The translations under genes were made by a program, and so were the position numbers. The notes beneath the pieces were generated by a model. The model ran no database searches, had not been told where the DNA came from, and saw nothing but the letters and a program-made list of their open reading frames with translations. A DNA stretch of 64,000 nucleotides from Chloroflexi bacterium HGW-Chloroflexi-4 (GTDB lineage: Bacteria; Chloroflexota; Anaerolineae; Anaerolineales; Anaerolineaceae): positions 1-64,000 of the forward strand of contig PHBW01000002.1 of the NCBI GenBank assembly GCA_002840715.1. Reading direction: 5' to 3'. Shown piece after piece: positions 27,630 to 36,061 of the stretch; the first letter of the stretch is position 1; every line of letters begins with the position of its first letter.

Positions 27630-28922
27630 ATGAAAATCGCAGTTATTGGCGGGGGATCCACCTACACCCCTGAATTGGTCAACGGTTTTTTATCAAGGGT
27701 GAATGAATTACCTGTCACCGAATTGTGGCTGATGGATATTGATGAGGCTCGCTTAAAGATCGTGGGCTGGTTTGCCCAACGCATGGTGGCAGCCAAAGGG
27801 GCGCCTTTCAAGGTGATCTTAAGCACCAACCAGCGTGAATCAGTGAAAGGCGCAACTTACGTCACCACCCAACTGCGCGTGGGGCAAATGCAAGCCCGCC
27901 GCGAGGATGAATATCTCGGTTTGCGTCATAACCTTGTTGGTCAGGAAACCACCGGTATTGGTGGAATGGCCAAAGCGCTGCGCACCATCCCGGTGATCTT
28001 GAAACTGGCGCAAGACATGGCTGAGCTGGCCCCCGGCGCACTGCTCGCTAATTTTACCAATCCCTCGGGACTCGTGACCCAGGCACTTTCGATGTATGCA
28101 CCTGATTTGCTTTCGGTGGGTGTATGCAATGTAGCCATCGGCGTCAAGATGCGCATCATGGAAAGTCTGGAGAAGAAACTTGGGCAGAAGATCGATCCAA
28201 ATCGGGGAGAATTAAACACACTCGGTCTGAATCACCTCACCTGGCATCGCGGTTTTAAACTGGATGGTGAAGAACTCTGGCCGCAGGTTTTGAAAGAATT
28301 TGTGGATGAGATGAAGACTTCAGAAGAACCTGAGTTTCCGGTGGAACTGGTTGAAACACTGAAAATGATCCCCAATTATTACCTTCATTATTTTTATGAT
28401 ACACAATATAAAATAGAAGAACAAAAGAAATGGCCTCCCTCCCGTGCCGAGGAAGTCATGGCACTTGAAAAGGATCTGCTGCGTGATTATGCCAACCCTG
28501 AATTGGTTGAACCCCCGGCTGAACTTATGCAGCGCGGCGGCGCTTATTATTCCACGGCGGCAACACAATTACTAAACGCGCACTACAACAATCTGGGTGA
28601 AACGCACGTGGTTAACGTACCGCAGCGCGGTGCCGTTCCCGGTTGGCCTGAAGGTTGGGTGCTTGAAATGCCCTGCCGCGTGGATAAAGCCGGTGTGCAT
28701 CCGCTGCCCGCGGAACCTCTGCCGGAAGTTTGCTTTGGATTGATTGCCAGAGTAAAATCGTATGAAATGCTCACTACACAAGCCGCCGTAACCGGTAACC
28801 GAGATTTGCTTTATGAAGCCATGCTGGCACATCCGCTCGGGCCATCCATGGGTCAAATCAAACCTGTAATGGATGATCTCTTGCAAACACATAAAGCCTG
28901 GCTGCCCCAATTCTGGAAATAG
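27630..28922 (+). CDS. Glycoside hydrolase family 4, 6-phospho-beta-glucosidase type
   Basis: A 430-residue NAD+- and metal-dependent glycosidase. I start it at ATG 27630 (MKIAVIGGGSTYTPEL, after AGAAAGGAAA), since the frame's extension to 27555 overlaps the LacI gene. The Rossmann motif is GGGSTYTPE. Metal ligands are Cys166 in GVCNVAIG and His202 in GLNHLTW; ANFTNPSG is the conserved Asn segment. GH4 enzymes of this type cleave 6-phosphorylated beta-glucosides or chitobiosides (LicH, CelF/ChbF) through a redox mechanism. No PTS is encoded nearby to make a phosphorylated disaccharide, so the substrate may arise through the adjacent kinase or the family may act here on an unphosphorylated sugar. 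Confidence 0.88.
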   Translation: MKIAVIGGGSTYTPELVNGFLSRVNELPVTELWLMDIDEARLKIVGWFAQRMVAAKGAPFKVILSTNQRESVKGATYVTTQLRVGQMQARREDEYLGLRHNLVGQETTGIGGMAKALRTIPVILKLAQDMAELAPGALLANFTNPSGLVTQALSMYAPDLLSVGVCNVAIGVKMRIMESLEKKLGQKIDPNRGELNTLGLNHLTWHRGFKLDGEELWPQVLKEFVDEMKTSEEPEFPVELVETLKMIPNYYLHYFYDTQYKIEEQKKWPPSRAEEVMALEKDLLRDYANPELVEPPAELMQRGGAYYSTAATQLLNAHYNNLGETHVVNVPQRGAVPGWPEGWVLEMPCRVDKAGVHPLPAEPLPEVCFGLIARVKSYEMLTTQAAVTGNRDLLYEAMLAHPLGPSMGQIKPVMDDLLQTHKAWLPQFWK

Positions 28923-28933
28923 TGAGGATTACC

Positions 28934-29929
28934 GTGACCAAATATTTTCTCGGCGCCGACCTCGGCGCCACCAAAACACACATACTGATCGCGGATGAAA
29001 ATGGCGATGTCAAAGGATTTGCTGAAGGCGGCCCAGGCAACCACGAGGCGGTCGGATATGACGGGTTTCAGGCAAATTTGCAGTCTACTTTTAAAGAAGC
29101 CATCAAGATCGCCGGCTTGACTGCGGATGATCTGAGCGGATCAGGTTTAGGCGTGGCAGGGTACGACTGGCCGGCTGAACGGGAGCCGATCTTGGCTGTG
29201 ATCAACACGCTCAATCTAAAAGGCTCACTGGAATTGGTCAACGACACCCAGCTTGGATTATTGGTGGGTTCTCCGCACGGCTGGGGGGTAACGGTGGTTT
29301 CTGGCACAGGCTGCAACTGTCACGGCTGGGATGCCACGCGCACCCGTTTTGGCAAGGTTACCGGTGGAGGAATCTCTTGCGGCGAATTTGCGGGGGCGAG
29401 TGAGATGGTCTTCATGACTGTGCGCATGCTTTCGTATGCCTGGACGGGCCGCGGACCTGCCACAGAACTTGCAGATGCCTTCATGAAAAAATACAACTCA
29501 CCCACATTGGATGACCTGATGCAAGACATCCTCACCCAAAAAATTGAGCTTAACCCGGTGGATGCACGCCTAGTCTTTCAGGTGGCTGCCCAGGGTGACC
29601 GGGTGGCACTGGATTTGATCCGTTGGGCAGGGCATGAATTAGGCGAACTGGCTAATACAGTCATCAAGCAGCTTCATTTTGAAAATGAAGATTTTGACCT
29701 GGTGCTGATCGGCAGCATGTTTGACGGCAGCCCGCTCCTGACAGAAGAAATGCAAAACACAGTTTATCCTTTTGCCCCCAAGGCGCAATTTATTCGTGCC
29801 GAAGAACCGCCGGTCGTAGGCGCTCTGTTACTCGGTATGGATGCCGCAGGCTGCAAGTTGGAAGGCAGCGCACGACTTGAAATGATCAAGAAACTCGGTG
29901 CAGGCATTCACAGCAAAGGGAAGGCATGA
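28934..29929 (+). CDS. BadF/BadG-type ATPase, N-acetylglucosamine kinase-like
   Basis: A 331-residue sugar kinase of the ASKHA fold. Phosphate-1 motif GADLGATKTH lies at residues 6-15; GVTVVSGTGCNCHGW and FGKVTGGGISCGEFAG match the GlcNAc kinase (NagK/BadF) group; VLIGSMFDGSPL is the adenosine-binding part. It should phosphorylate GlcNAc or GlcN at O6. The start is taken as GTG 28934 with TGAGGA upstream; the GTG at 28922 would overlap the GH4 stop by one base. It overlaps ChbG by ATGA at its end. The whole block is noticeably more G+C-rich than the flanking clusters. Confidence 0.85.
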   Translation: MTKYFLGADLGATKTHILIADENGDVKGFAEGGPGNHEAVGYDGFQANLQSTFKEAIKIAGLTADDLSGSGLGVAGYDWPAEREPILAVINTLNLKGSLELVNDTQLGLLVGSPHGWGVTVVSGTGCNCHGWDATRTRFGKVTGGGISCGEFAGASEMVFMTVRMLSYAWTGRGPATELADAFMKKYNSPTLDDLMQDILTQKIELNPVDARLVFQVAAQGDRVALDLIRWAGHELGELANTVIKQLHFENEDFDLVLIGSMFDGSPLLTEEMQNTVYPFAPKAQFIRAEEPPVVGALLLGMDAAGCKLEGSARLEMIKKLGAGIHSKGKA

Positions 29930-30741
29930 GCAAACGTTTGATCGTCAATGCCGATGATTATGGCCATACCCGGGGCGTGTCGATGGGCATCCGTCTTGCC
30001 CACCTGGACGGGATTGTCACCTCAACTACGGCGATGATGAACTACCCCGGGGCGGAAGCCGATTTGCGGGATGCCGTGAGAGAATGTCCGCGGTTGGGGT
30101 TGGGCTTGCACCTGGTGCTGACCAGCGGAAGCCCCGTGCTGCCGGCTGAAAAAGTGCCTAGTTTGGTCGACAGAGAGGGTAAATTTTACAAATACGCCCC
30201 GTTTGTCGAGCGAATGCACCAGCTCGATTTAACCCAGGTCAACATGGAATGGCATGCTCAGGTTGAGGCATTCAAGAATGCCGTCGGACGCTTGCCCGAC
30301 CATTTGGATTCTCACCATCACAGCTCTTTTTTCACCCCCGCCCTTTTTGACCTGATGCTTGACCTGGCGGATGAACTGAACGTGCCCATCCGTTTGCCTT
30401 TTGGCATGCCAGGCACCGCACTGGCGAAAATAAACTCGCCGCAATCGGGATCCAGACTTGCCAAATGTAGACACGGCTACGCGCAAATTTTTATGGACAG
30501 TTTTTACGATGAAGGTGTTACCCTCGAGAATCTCATATCCATATTGGCACAAATCGCGGCTGATGAGCAGCACGATACGTTTGAGCTGATGACCCATCCT
30601 GCTGTGGTGGATGATGAGTTAATGCGTACCTCCATTTATAATGAACGGCGCGCGAATGAGCTTGAGCTGTTACGACACACTGTTGTTATGGATTATTTGC
30701 AGACAGCCACAATACAATTAATAAATTACGCTGATATATAA
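29926..30741 (+). CDS. chbG-like: ChbG/HpnK family carbohydrate deacetylase
   Basis: A 271-residue YdjC-fold deacetylase. LIVNADDYGHTRGVSMGI at residues 4-21 has the catalytic Asp and metal Asp; GLGLHLVLTSG and DHLDSHHHSSFF (near 124-135) give the metal His residues; LMTHPAVVDDEL closes the site. E. coli ChbG removes one acetyl group from chitobiose-6-phosphate before GH4 cleavage, and this operon pairs the same two enzymes. It is translationally coupled to the kinase. No terminator hairpin was seen after the stop. Confidence 0.88.
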   Translation: MSKRLIVNADDYGHTRGVSMGIRLAHLDGIVTSTTAMMNYPGAEADLRDAVRECPRLGLGLHLVLTSGSPVLPAEKVPSLVDREGKFYKYAPFVERMHQLDLTQVNMEWHAQVEAFKNAVGRLPDHLDSHHHSSFFTPALFDLMLDLADELNVPIRLPFGMPGTALAKINSPQSGSRLAKCRHGYAQIFMDSFYDEGVTLENLISILAQIAADEQHDTFELMTHPAVVDDELMRTSIYNERRANELELLRHTVVMDYLQTATIQLINYADI

Positions 30742-30802
30742 ATCTGCCAACCTAATAATTAAAGCAAAGAATATTAGTTTTCCACTTTTTTGATGTTACG
30801 CA

Positions 30803-32398
30803 CTATTTTATGCAGCCTGGCATTTCTTCACTGACCATCGTCCAGTCATAAGACGTTTCATAATTGGCATAATAACTGTTGTCTTCCAACAGCGTCAAAT
30901 CTAAGCCATAGATATCTTTAAATATTAATCGAAAACTGTTCACTGGCGAAATCGATGAATATAAGTTTGAATTATAGACATCTGGAATCAAATAGGCATT
31001 TAATATAGGAAACCGGTGTTCAATAATTGCACCGTGATCGCCTTGTATGATGATAATTGGTGTGGTTTTCGAATTTCCAAGAATTTCATTAATTGTGCTT
31101 AGGATCGCGTTGTTAACAAATTGAACCTGATTAATATATCCTTCATTAAACAATTCATTACTTACTGGTGTAACATGTTGTCCACTAAAATACCTTCGGT
31201 CTTTCGTATAAGACCCATCGGCTCGAAAAACAAAAGGCGTATGTGGCACCGTCAAATGAGCAAAAGTAAATGTGGGATCCGGATCAATTGAAATCTGTTT
31301 TAATTGATCAAACATATATAACTGCAATTTGACATGATTTGTATGTGGGAAGGTAATTTTATCAAATATGTTATTGATAAAAGGAATATGTGTATCGTAT
31401 ATTATTTTAAATATTGAACTCTTTAATAACAAAATTTCATAAGGATCAATGCTACCCAAAAATGCAACCGGCTTTTTAGTTTGCAAATAAACGTCAAAAT
31501 TTTTAATTTCTGTGAAATCATAACCTGATTCAAACGCGACTGTTTCATACCCCAATTCATCAAATTGACGAAAAACGGTTGAATTTTTAATAAGTGTTGC
31601 CAAAATTACATCTTTGTCTAATGTTTTTGGAGCATTTGCAATGAAATCGCTTAAATAACTCATGTTCAAGCTTGATGACAAAGAACTTCTGGTAATCATA
31701 TAATTACTTCTGCTGCATTCAGCGACATAAAAACCCAAATCTTCCAGATTGTCAGTAAAATAACTGTTATCAAACGCAAAATCTTGATCAATCATGTCAT
31801 TGCGTGCGTATGAATCTAAAATAATGTAATAAACATCCGGCAATGTCTCATTTTCAATGAAATCAGGTTTTTGTGTTGCAACCTGATATTGGTCAGCGTA
31901 AGAGATGTAATCGTTTACGTTATAACCAGTCTCCTCATTAAATACCAAAGGGAGGAGTCTAATAATTTGAAAAAATATAAAAACGCAGCAGAGAATTTTT
32001 ATTGCCAGGTTTAGGGTTCCAAAAGATCGAATCTTCGAAATGAGAAAAATAAACCCTGAAACAAAAACAAAATAAATTAGTGCCAAGATTTTATGGTGCC
32101 CAAGAACGTGACCGTTTTGAGCAAATAAATCATATGTTACACCATAGGTTGATAATAATAAAAAAGCAATACACGAAAAAAAAATCGTTTTTGAAGCATT
32201 TTGAAAGATAACAAAAGACACTAAAAGTAAAATGTTAAATAAAAATATTGAAATAATTGCCGCACGGAAAAAAACACCTAATGGGGTTTCGATATAGTTT
32301 TTCACATAAGTAAAAAGTGGAACCATGACAGGGATAAGGAATATTAACAAGTTGCCAGCAAGTATTTTTAGGAATTTCGACATTTTTGTTTTTGTCAT
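30803..32398 (-). CDS. Sulfatase-like (alkaline phosphatase superfamily) membrane protein, paralogue 1
   Basis: About 531 residues. Five hydrophobic segments occupy residues 1-165, followed by an extracytoplasmic domain. LPDVYYIILDSYARND (near 187) gives the metal Asp, SNYMITRSSLSSSLNMSYL the nucleophile region, HLTVPHTPFVF the His-rich loop and IIIQGDHGAI the GDHG metal site. The layout recalls lipoteichoic-acid synthase or phosphoethanolamine transferases. It probably moves or removes a phosphate- or sulfate-linked headgroup on an envelope glycan or lipid (inference). AAGGAA fits ATG 32398 better than 32404. A paralogue lies at 47801. Confidence 0.72.
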   Translation of the reverse strand: MTKTKMSKFLKILAGNLLIFLIPVMVPLFTYVKNYIETPLGVFFRAAIISIFLFNILLLVSFVIFQNASKTIFFSCIAFLLLSTYGVTYDLFAQNGHVLGHHKILALIYFVFVSGFIFLISKIRSFGTLNLAIKILCCVFIFFQIIRLLPLVFNEETGYNVNDYISYADQYQVATQKPDFIENETLPDVYYIILDSYARNDMIDQDFAFDNSYFTDNLEDLGFYVAECSRSNYMITRSSLSSSLNMSYLSDFIANAPKTLDKDVILATLIKNSTVFRQFDELGYETVAFESGYDFTEIKNFDVYLQTKKPVAFLGSIDPYEILLLKSSIFKIIYDTHIPFINNIFDKITFPHTNHVKLQLYMFDQLKQISIDPDPTFTFAHLTVPHTPFVFRADGSYTKDRRYFSGQHVTPVSNELFNEGYINQVQFVNNAILSTINEILGNSKTTPIIIIQGDHGAIIEHRFPILNAYLIPDVYNSNLYSSISPVNSFRLIFKDIYGLDLTLLEDNSYYANYETSYDWTMVSEEMPGCIK

Positions 32399-32535
32399 TA
32401 GCATTTCCTTAAATTAAGATCGGTTTGTTTATCAATGGTCCAAACTTCAAAACACCCCACAAAATATGGTTTGAATTATATCTCTTCTTCCATCTACTAA
32501 TAATTCATATTTTTTCGAAAACCAATAATTCCCTC

Positions 32536-32599
32536 TTGACTTTACAACAATGAGTGTTATTATACGATTATTACTATATATGATTTATCCTATATATGA
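32536..32599 (+). promoter_or_regulatory. Promoter and direct repeat upstream of PadR gene
   Basis: TTGACT (32536-32541) and TATTAT (32558-32563) are spaced 16 nt. Downstream, CTATATATGA occurs twice, at 32574-32583 and 32590-32599, a spacing of 16 nt. The repeats lie in the 5' leader next to the ribosome-binding site and are candidate regulator sites. Confidence 0.5.
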
Positions 32600-32610
32600 G
32601 GAGTAATATA

Positions 32611-33168
32611 ATGTCTCTCGAGTTTGCCATTCTGGGATTTCTGAATTACCACCCATACACCGGTTACGATCTTAAAAAGATCTTTGATGGTTCTGTTCGT
32701 CATTTTTGGCCGGCAGATCAAAGTCAGATTTACCGCACACTGGCCAACTTGACCGAGAGATCACTGGTGCAGATGGAAAAAGTACCCCAGGAGGACCGCC
32801 CTGACCGCAAAGTTTATCACATCAACGATTTAGGCCGAAATGAATTGCGAAAATGGGTTGCCGGGCCTGCTCCGCTGGATGAACCTCGCAGCGCCCCGCT
32901 CATTCAAGTGTTCTTCTCGGGCATGCTTACAGATGAAGAGATTCTGCAAAAGTTTGAAGGCTATGCCGAAATCATGCGTATGATTCTGGCCCGATACGAT
33001 CAAGTACCTGACCAGCTAGGTCCGTTTCAACAAGAAATCACATCACCGCGTGAACATTTCTTCTGGCTGTTAACGCTTGAGAATGGTCTGGTCAGCATGC
33101 GCGCCAGCCTTGCGTGGGCAGAAAGCATCATCGAGCGCATCAAATCCGGCCAAGTGCCGCAAAAATAA
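32611..33168 (+). CDS. PadR family transcriptional regulator
   Basis: A 185-residue regulator: N-terminal winged helix (LEFAILGFLNYHPYTGYDLK, residues 3-22; RTLANLTERSLVQME) and a C-terminal coiled-coil dimerisation domain of the Vir_act_alpha_C type, making it the long PadR subfamily. The ATG at 32611 follows GAGGAG. It is first in an operon with a two-domain flavodoxin-fold protein starting 11 nt later and a membrane protein. PadR repressors usually respond to phenolics or hydrophobic compounds and control the adjacent genes. Confidence 0.88.
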   Translation: MSLEFAILGFLNYHPYTGYDLKKIFDGSVRHFWPADQSQIYRTLANLTERSLVQMEKVPQEDRPDRKVYHINDLGRNELRKWVAGPAPLDEPRSAPLIQVFFSGMLTDEEILQKFEGYAEIMRMILARYDQVPDQLGPFQQEITSPREHFFWLLTLENGLVSMRASLAWAESIIERIKSGQVPQK

Positions 33169-33179
33169 AAGGATATCAG

Positions 33180-34451
33180 ATGAAAATAACCATTCTCAAC
33201 GGAAACCCGCAGGTGAGCGGATTTGATACCTACCTGCAACAAACCCAAGAGTTGATTGAAGAAAAAGGCCACCAAGTCACTCAAATAATGTTGCGCGATC
33301 TGCCGCTGAAATATTGCACCGGCTGCTGGGGATGCTGGGTGAAAACCCCTGGCAAGTGCGACGCTGACTATGCGTCACATGAAATGGATGAAGCTGTCAT
33401 CAACGCCGATTTTGTGTTATGGGCCGCCCCTATGAAAATGGGCTACCCATCTGAATTGCTCAAAATGGCAATGGATAAACACCTTCCGTTGATTCACCCC
33501 TATATGGAAGTTGTTCAATATGAAGCCCATCATTTGAAACGATACGCACTCTATCCGCGTTTGGGGCTGGTGGTCGAAAAAGAAGCTGACACAGATGAGA
33601 TCGATCTGAAATTAACAACTCAAATGTTTCAAAGAACTGCGCTTAACTTTAAATCCAGGTTGTATTTCAGCTTAGCTTCTGAAACGTCGGTGAATGAACT
33701 GGTCGAGACAATCTTGGATCAAACCGCTAAACCACTGGCAATGCCCTCAACCCCAAGACCAACCCACGGAACCGCAGTCAAAAAAGTGAGCAGCATTACG
33801 CTTTTTAATGGGTCACCGCGCGGATCGCGTGGCAACAGCGCGATCTTCTTACAAAAATTGGCTGAAGGATTTAGCGGCGAAAGTAAACTGATCAACCTGG
33901 TAAATATCAACGCCACGGATGAACATTTGCAGGCCTTCCGCGAGGCAAAAATGGTCTGGCTGGCGTTTCCGTTATATACCGATTCGATGCCGGGGATCGT
34001 GAAGCACTTTATAGAAGCGCTTGAACCTCTGGTTGGACAAAGTAACAATCCGCCCATCGGGTTTATCGTGCAATCGGGTTTCCCTGAAGGTTTGCACTCA
34101 CGGTTTGTAGAACGCTACCTCGAAAAATTGGCTATCCGCTTGGGCTGCCCTTACCTTGGCACCATAGTCAAAGGCAATGGCGAAGCTGTGCGAATCATGC
34201 CGGATAACATGAACAAAAATTTATTTGATGGCCTGCTAACATTGGGCCGCAATCTGGCAAATGGTGAGGAACTCAATCAGACCACTCTTGCAGCAATTGC
34301 CAAGCCTGAAAGTTTTCCAAAAATTCTGGCACCAGTCTTCAAGTTATTTTTGCGGTTGCCTATTGCCCATTCTTATTTTGACGATATGCTGAAGAAAAAC
34401 GATGTGTACGAGAACCGTTATGAGCAGCCATTCATTAAGGCTGATCGATGA
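33180..34451 (+). CDS. Tandem flavodoxin-fold NAD(P)H-dependent oxidoreductase
   Basis: A 423-residue protein built from two flavodoxin-like domains. Domain 1 (1-185) starts MKITILNGNPQVSGFDTYLQ, and its CTGCWGCWVKTPGKC (near 43-57) is the cysteine cluster found in iron-sulfur-flavoprotein/NAD(P)H-reductase relatives. Domain 2 (about 205-420) starts SITLFNGSPRGSRGNSAIFL and lacks the cysteines. Each has an FMN-phosphate loop. A fused pair suggests an internal FMN-to-FMN electron path. It is preceded by PadR and overlaps the next membrane protein by ATGA. The frame opens at 33114, but ATG 33180 has AAGGAT and removes the overlap with PadR. Confidence 0.78.
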   Translation: MKITILNGNPQVSGFDTYLQQTQELIEEKGHQVTQIMLRDLPLKYCTGCWGCWVKTPGKCDADYASHEMDEAVINADFVLWAAPMKMGYPSELLKMAMDKHLPLIHPYMEVVQYEAHHLKRYALYPRLGLVVEKEADTDEIDLKLTTQMFQRTALNFKSRLYFSLASETSVNELVETILDQTAKPLAMPSTPRPTHGTAVKKVSSITLFNGSPRGSRGNSAIFLQKLAEGFSGESKLINLVNINATDEHLQAFREAKMVWLAFPLYTDSMPGIVKHFIEALEPLVGQSNNPPIGFIVQSGFPEGLHSRFVERYLEKLAIRLGCPYLGTIVKGNGEAVRIMPDNMNKNLFDGLLTLGRNLANGEELNQTTLAAIAKPESFPKILAPVFKLFLRLPIAHSYFDDMLKKNDVYENRYEQPFIKADR

Positions 34452-34894
34452 AATTTGATATAAGAATCCTAAACTGCTTATGGCTGATAATTCCGCTGTT
34501 GGTGTGGAACATCATCCTTGGCCCGCGAATTGTGGATGCACGCATTACCTCAGATCTAAACTCACCCAAGTGGCTGCTAATTTCTGAAAACATTGTACGT
34601 ATTTTTGTCTTTGTACTGCCCCTGCTGCTGCCAATGCAATTAAAAGATGCCTCCAGCAAAGCCGGATTGTGGATATATATCATCGGCACCTTGATCTATT
34701 TTGCCTCCTGGCTGCCCATTCTTTTAGCGCCGCAATCCAAGTGGAGCAATAGCATTGCCGGATTGTTAGCGCCAAGACTGACGCCATTTCTATCATTTTT
34801 AGGTCTAGCGTTTATTGGCCTTAGTTGGCAATACGCTTTGTTTGCAGCCGCATTTATCCTTTTACATACCTGGCACGGGGTTCAAAATCTTTAG
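34448..34894 (+). CDS. Hypothetical membrane protein of the PadR operon
   Basis: A 148-residue protein with four hydrophobic segments (about 7-25, 45-63, 75-97 and 112-138). No family is recognised with confidence. The ATGA overlap with the flavodoxin-fold gene and the shared PadR regulator imply a joint role, perhaps membrane delivery or export of the compound reduced by the oxidoreductase (inference). Confidence 0.7.
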   Translation: MKFDIRILNCLWLIIPLLVWNIILGPRIVDARITSDLNSPKWLLISENIVRIFVFVLPLLLPMQLKDASSKAGLWIYIIGTLIYFASWLPILLAPQSKWSNSIAGLLAPRLTPFLSFLGLAFIGLSWQYALFAAAFILLHTWHGVQNL

Positions 34895-34902
34895 CACATC
34901 GC

Positions 34903-34930
34903 TTGACTTGTCTGCAATAAACACTACAAT
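34903..34930 (+). promoter_or_regulatory. Putative promoter for the gene at 35031
   Basis: TTGACT (34903-34908) and TACAAT (34925-34930) are 16 nt apart, about 100 nt upstream of the ATG. Confidence 0.5.
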
Positions 34931-35030
34931 TGAAATTGTCCTCAATCTATATATCATTGCCTTTTCTGTTAGGTACTCAAATTACGCCTTGTGGAAACCA
35001 GGTTAAGTGTATTAAAAAAAGCGAGGACAG

Positions 35031-35942
35031 ATGCAGAACAAAAATACAAAGACCACCAAAACTCCCTTCGAAAGTTATGATCGCCAAACAAAAATGTCGT
35101 GGGCTACACTGCTCACGACTTTAAAAGATGTCCCTGCTGATTTTTCATCCTTTTTCGAATCCTTATCGCTGGCCAATGAAAGCTTTCCATATGCACTGAT
35201 TACCCCTTCTTATGAAGGGTTTGTTCACCGAACGCAACCTCAGCTCGTGTGCCTGATTGAAGACAGCCTCTATGTAGCAAACAAAAATGAAAGTACCTCG
35301 CAGGCGCTTTGTATAAAATTTTTTGCTATCCATTATCTAGAGTTTGGAACGGTACTGCTGGATTCGAATCTTCAAATCAAAGGGGTAAATCAATATGGCA
35401 AATGGGTTGTGATCAGCCTTCGATTTAATACTGTTTCAGACGGATTGTTCAAAAAGATCATCAATGCCATCCGTCAATATCCAATTAAAAACTTTGAAAC
35501 AAAGGATGATTATTCCTATGAGAACCTTAAATCCGCGAATTTAAAAATGTCCAACTTTACCCGTTACTGCATCCTGGCTGGCGAAAAAGTGATTCACCTG
35601 GTCTGGCAGCCAGAACTGCGAAAAAGCAGGATCAAAATTCATATTCCGTTTTTGGTGAACTCTATTTTGTATCAAACGATATTCCCCAATCATGTAACTG
35701 TGCTCACCGATAAAGAATTAATCCTGATTCATGAAACTGAACGTATAGTCCACAATGACCAATATGGAGGCGTTTGGAAATATATTCCGCTTGAAAAAAT
35801 TAAGTCAGTTGGCATCGCTCGGGCACAAGATGGGAATTTGATTTTAGAGATTGGGCTCTTCGATAACCAAAAAATTGAGACCCAATACCTTCCAATTCTC
35901 AAACCTGAGCTTGAGAAAGTTGTGGAAGTACTCAATTTGTAA
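35031..35942 (+). CDS. Hypothetical protein, possible PH-like domain
   Basis: A 303-residue soluble protein with no recognised family. Two beta-rich blocks are visible: LVCLIEDSLYVANKNES ... IKFFAIHYLEFGTVLLD (near 70-112), and FPNHVTVLTDKELILIHETE ... YIPLEKIKSVGIAR (near 215-275). Both have the strand-turn-strand rhythm of bacterial PH-like domains, with an indicator of two copies. GAGGA precedes the ATG at 35031. It stands alone, with its own promoter-like sequence. The function is unknown. Confidence 0.6.
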   Translation: MQNKNTKTTKTPFESYDRQTKMSWATLLTTLKDVPADFSSFFESLSLANESFPYALITPSYEGFVHRTQPQLVCLIEDSLYVANKNESTSQALCIKFFAIHYLEFGTVLLDSNLQIKGVNQYGKWVVISLRFNTVSDGLFKKIINAIRQYPIKNFETKDDYSYENLKSANLKMSNFTRYCILAGEKVIHLVWQPELRKSRIKIHIPFLVNSILYQTIFPNHVTVLTDKELILIHETERIVHNDQYGGVWKYIPLEKIKSVGIARAQDGNLILEIGLFDNQKIETQYLPILKPELEKVVEVLNL

Positions 35943-36061
35943 TAATTCACCGAGTTTAATACTTTATTTAGATTTTATTGAGATTATTCCTGTACAATGA
36001 AATCGGCCTTCTTAGAATAAATTCACTAAGGAGCAACGTGTTCATGTAACTGAGGCATTAG

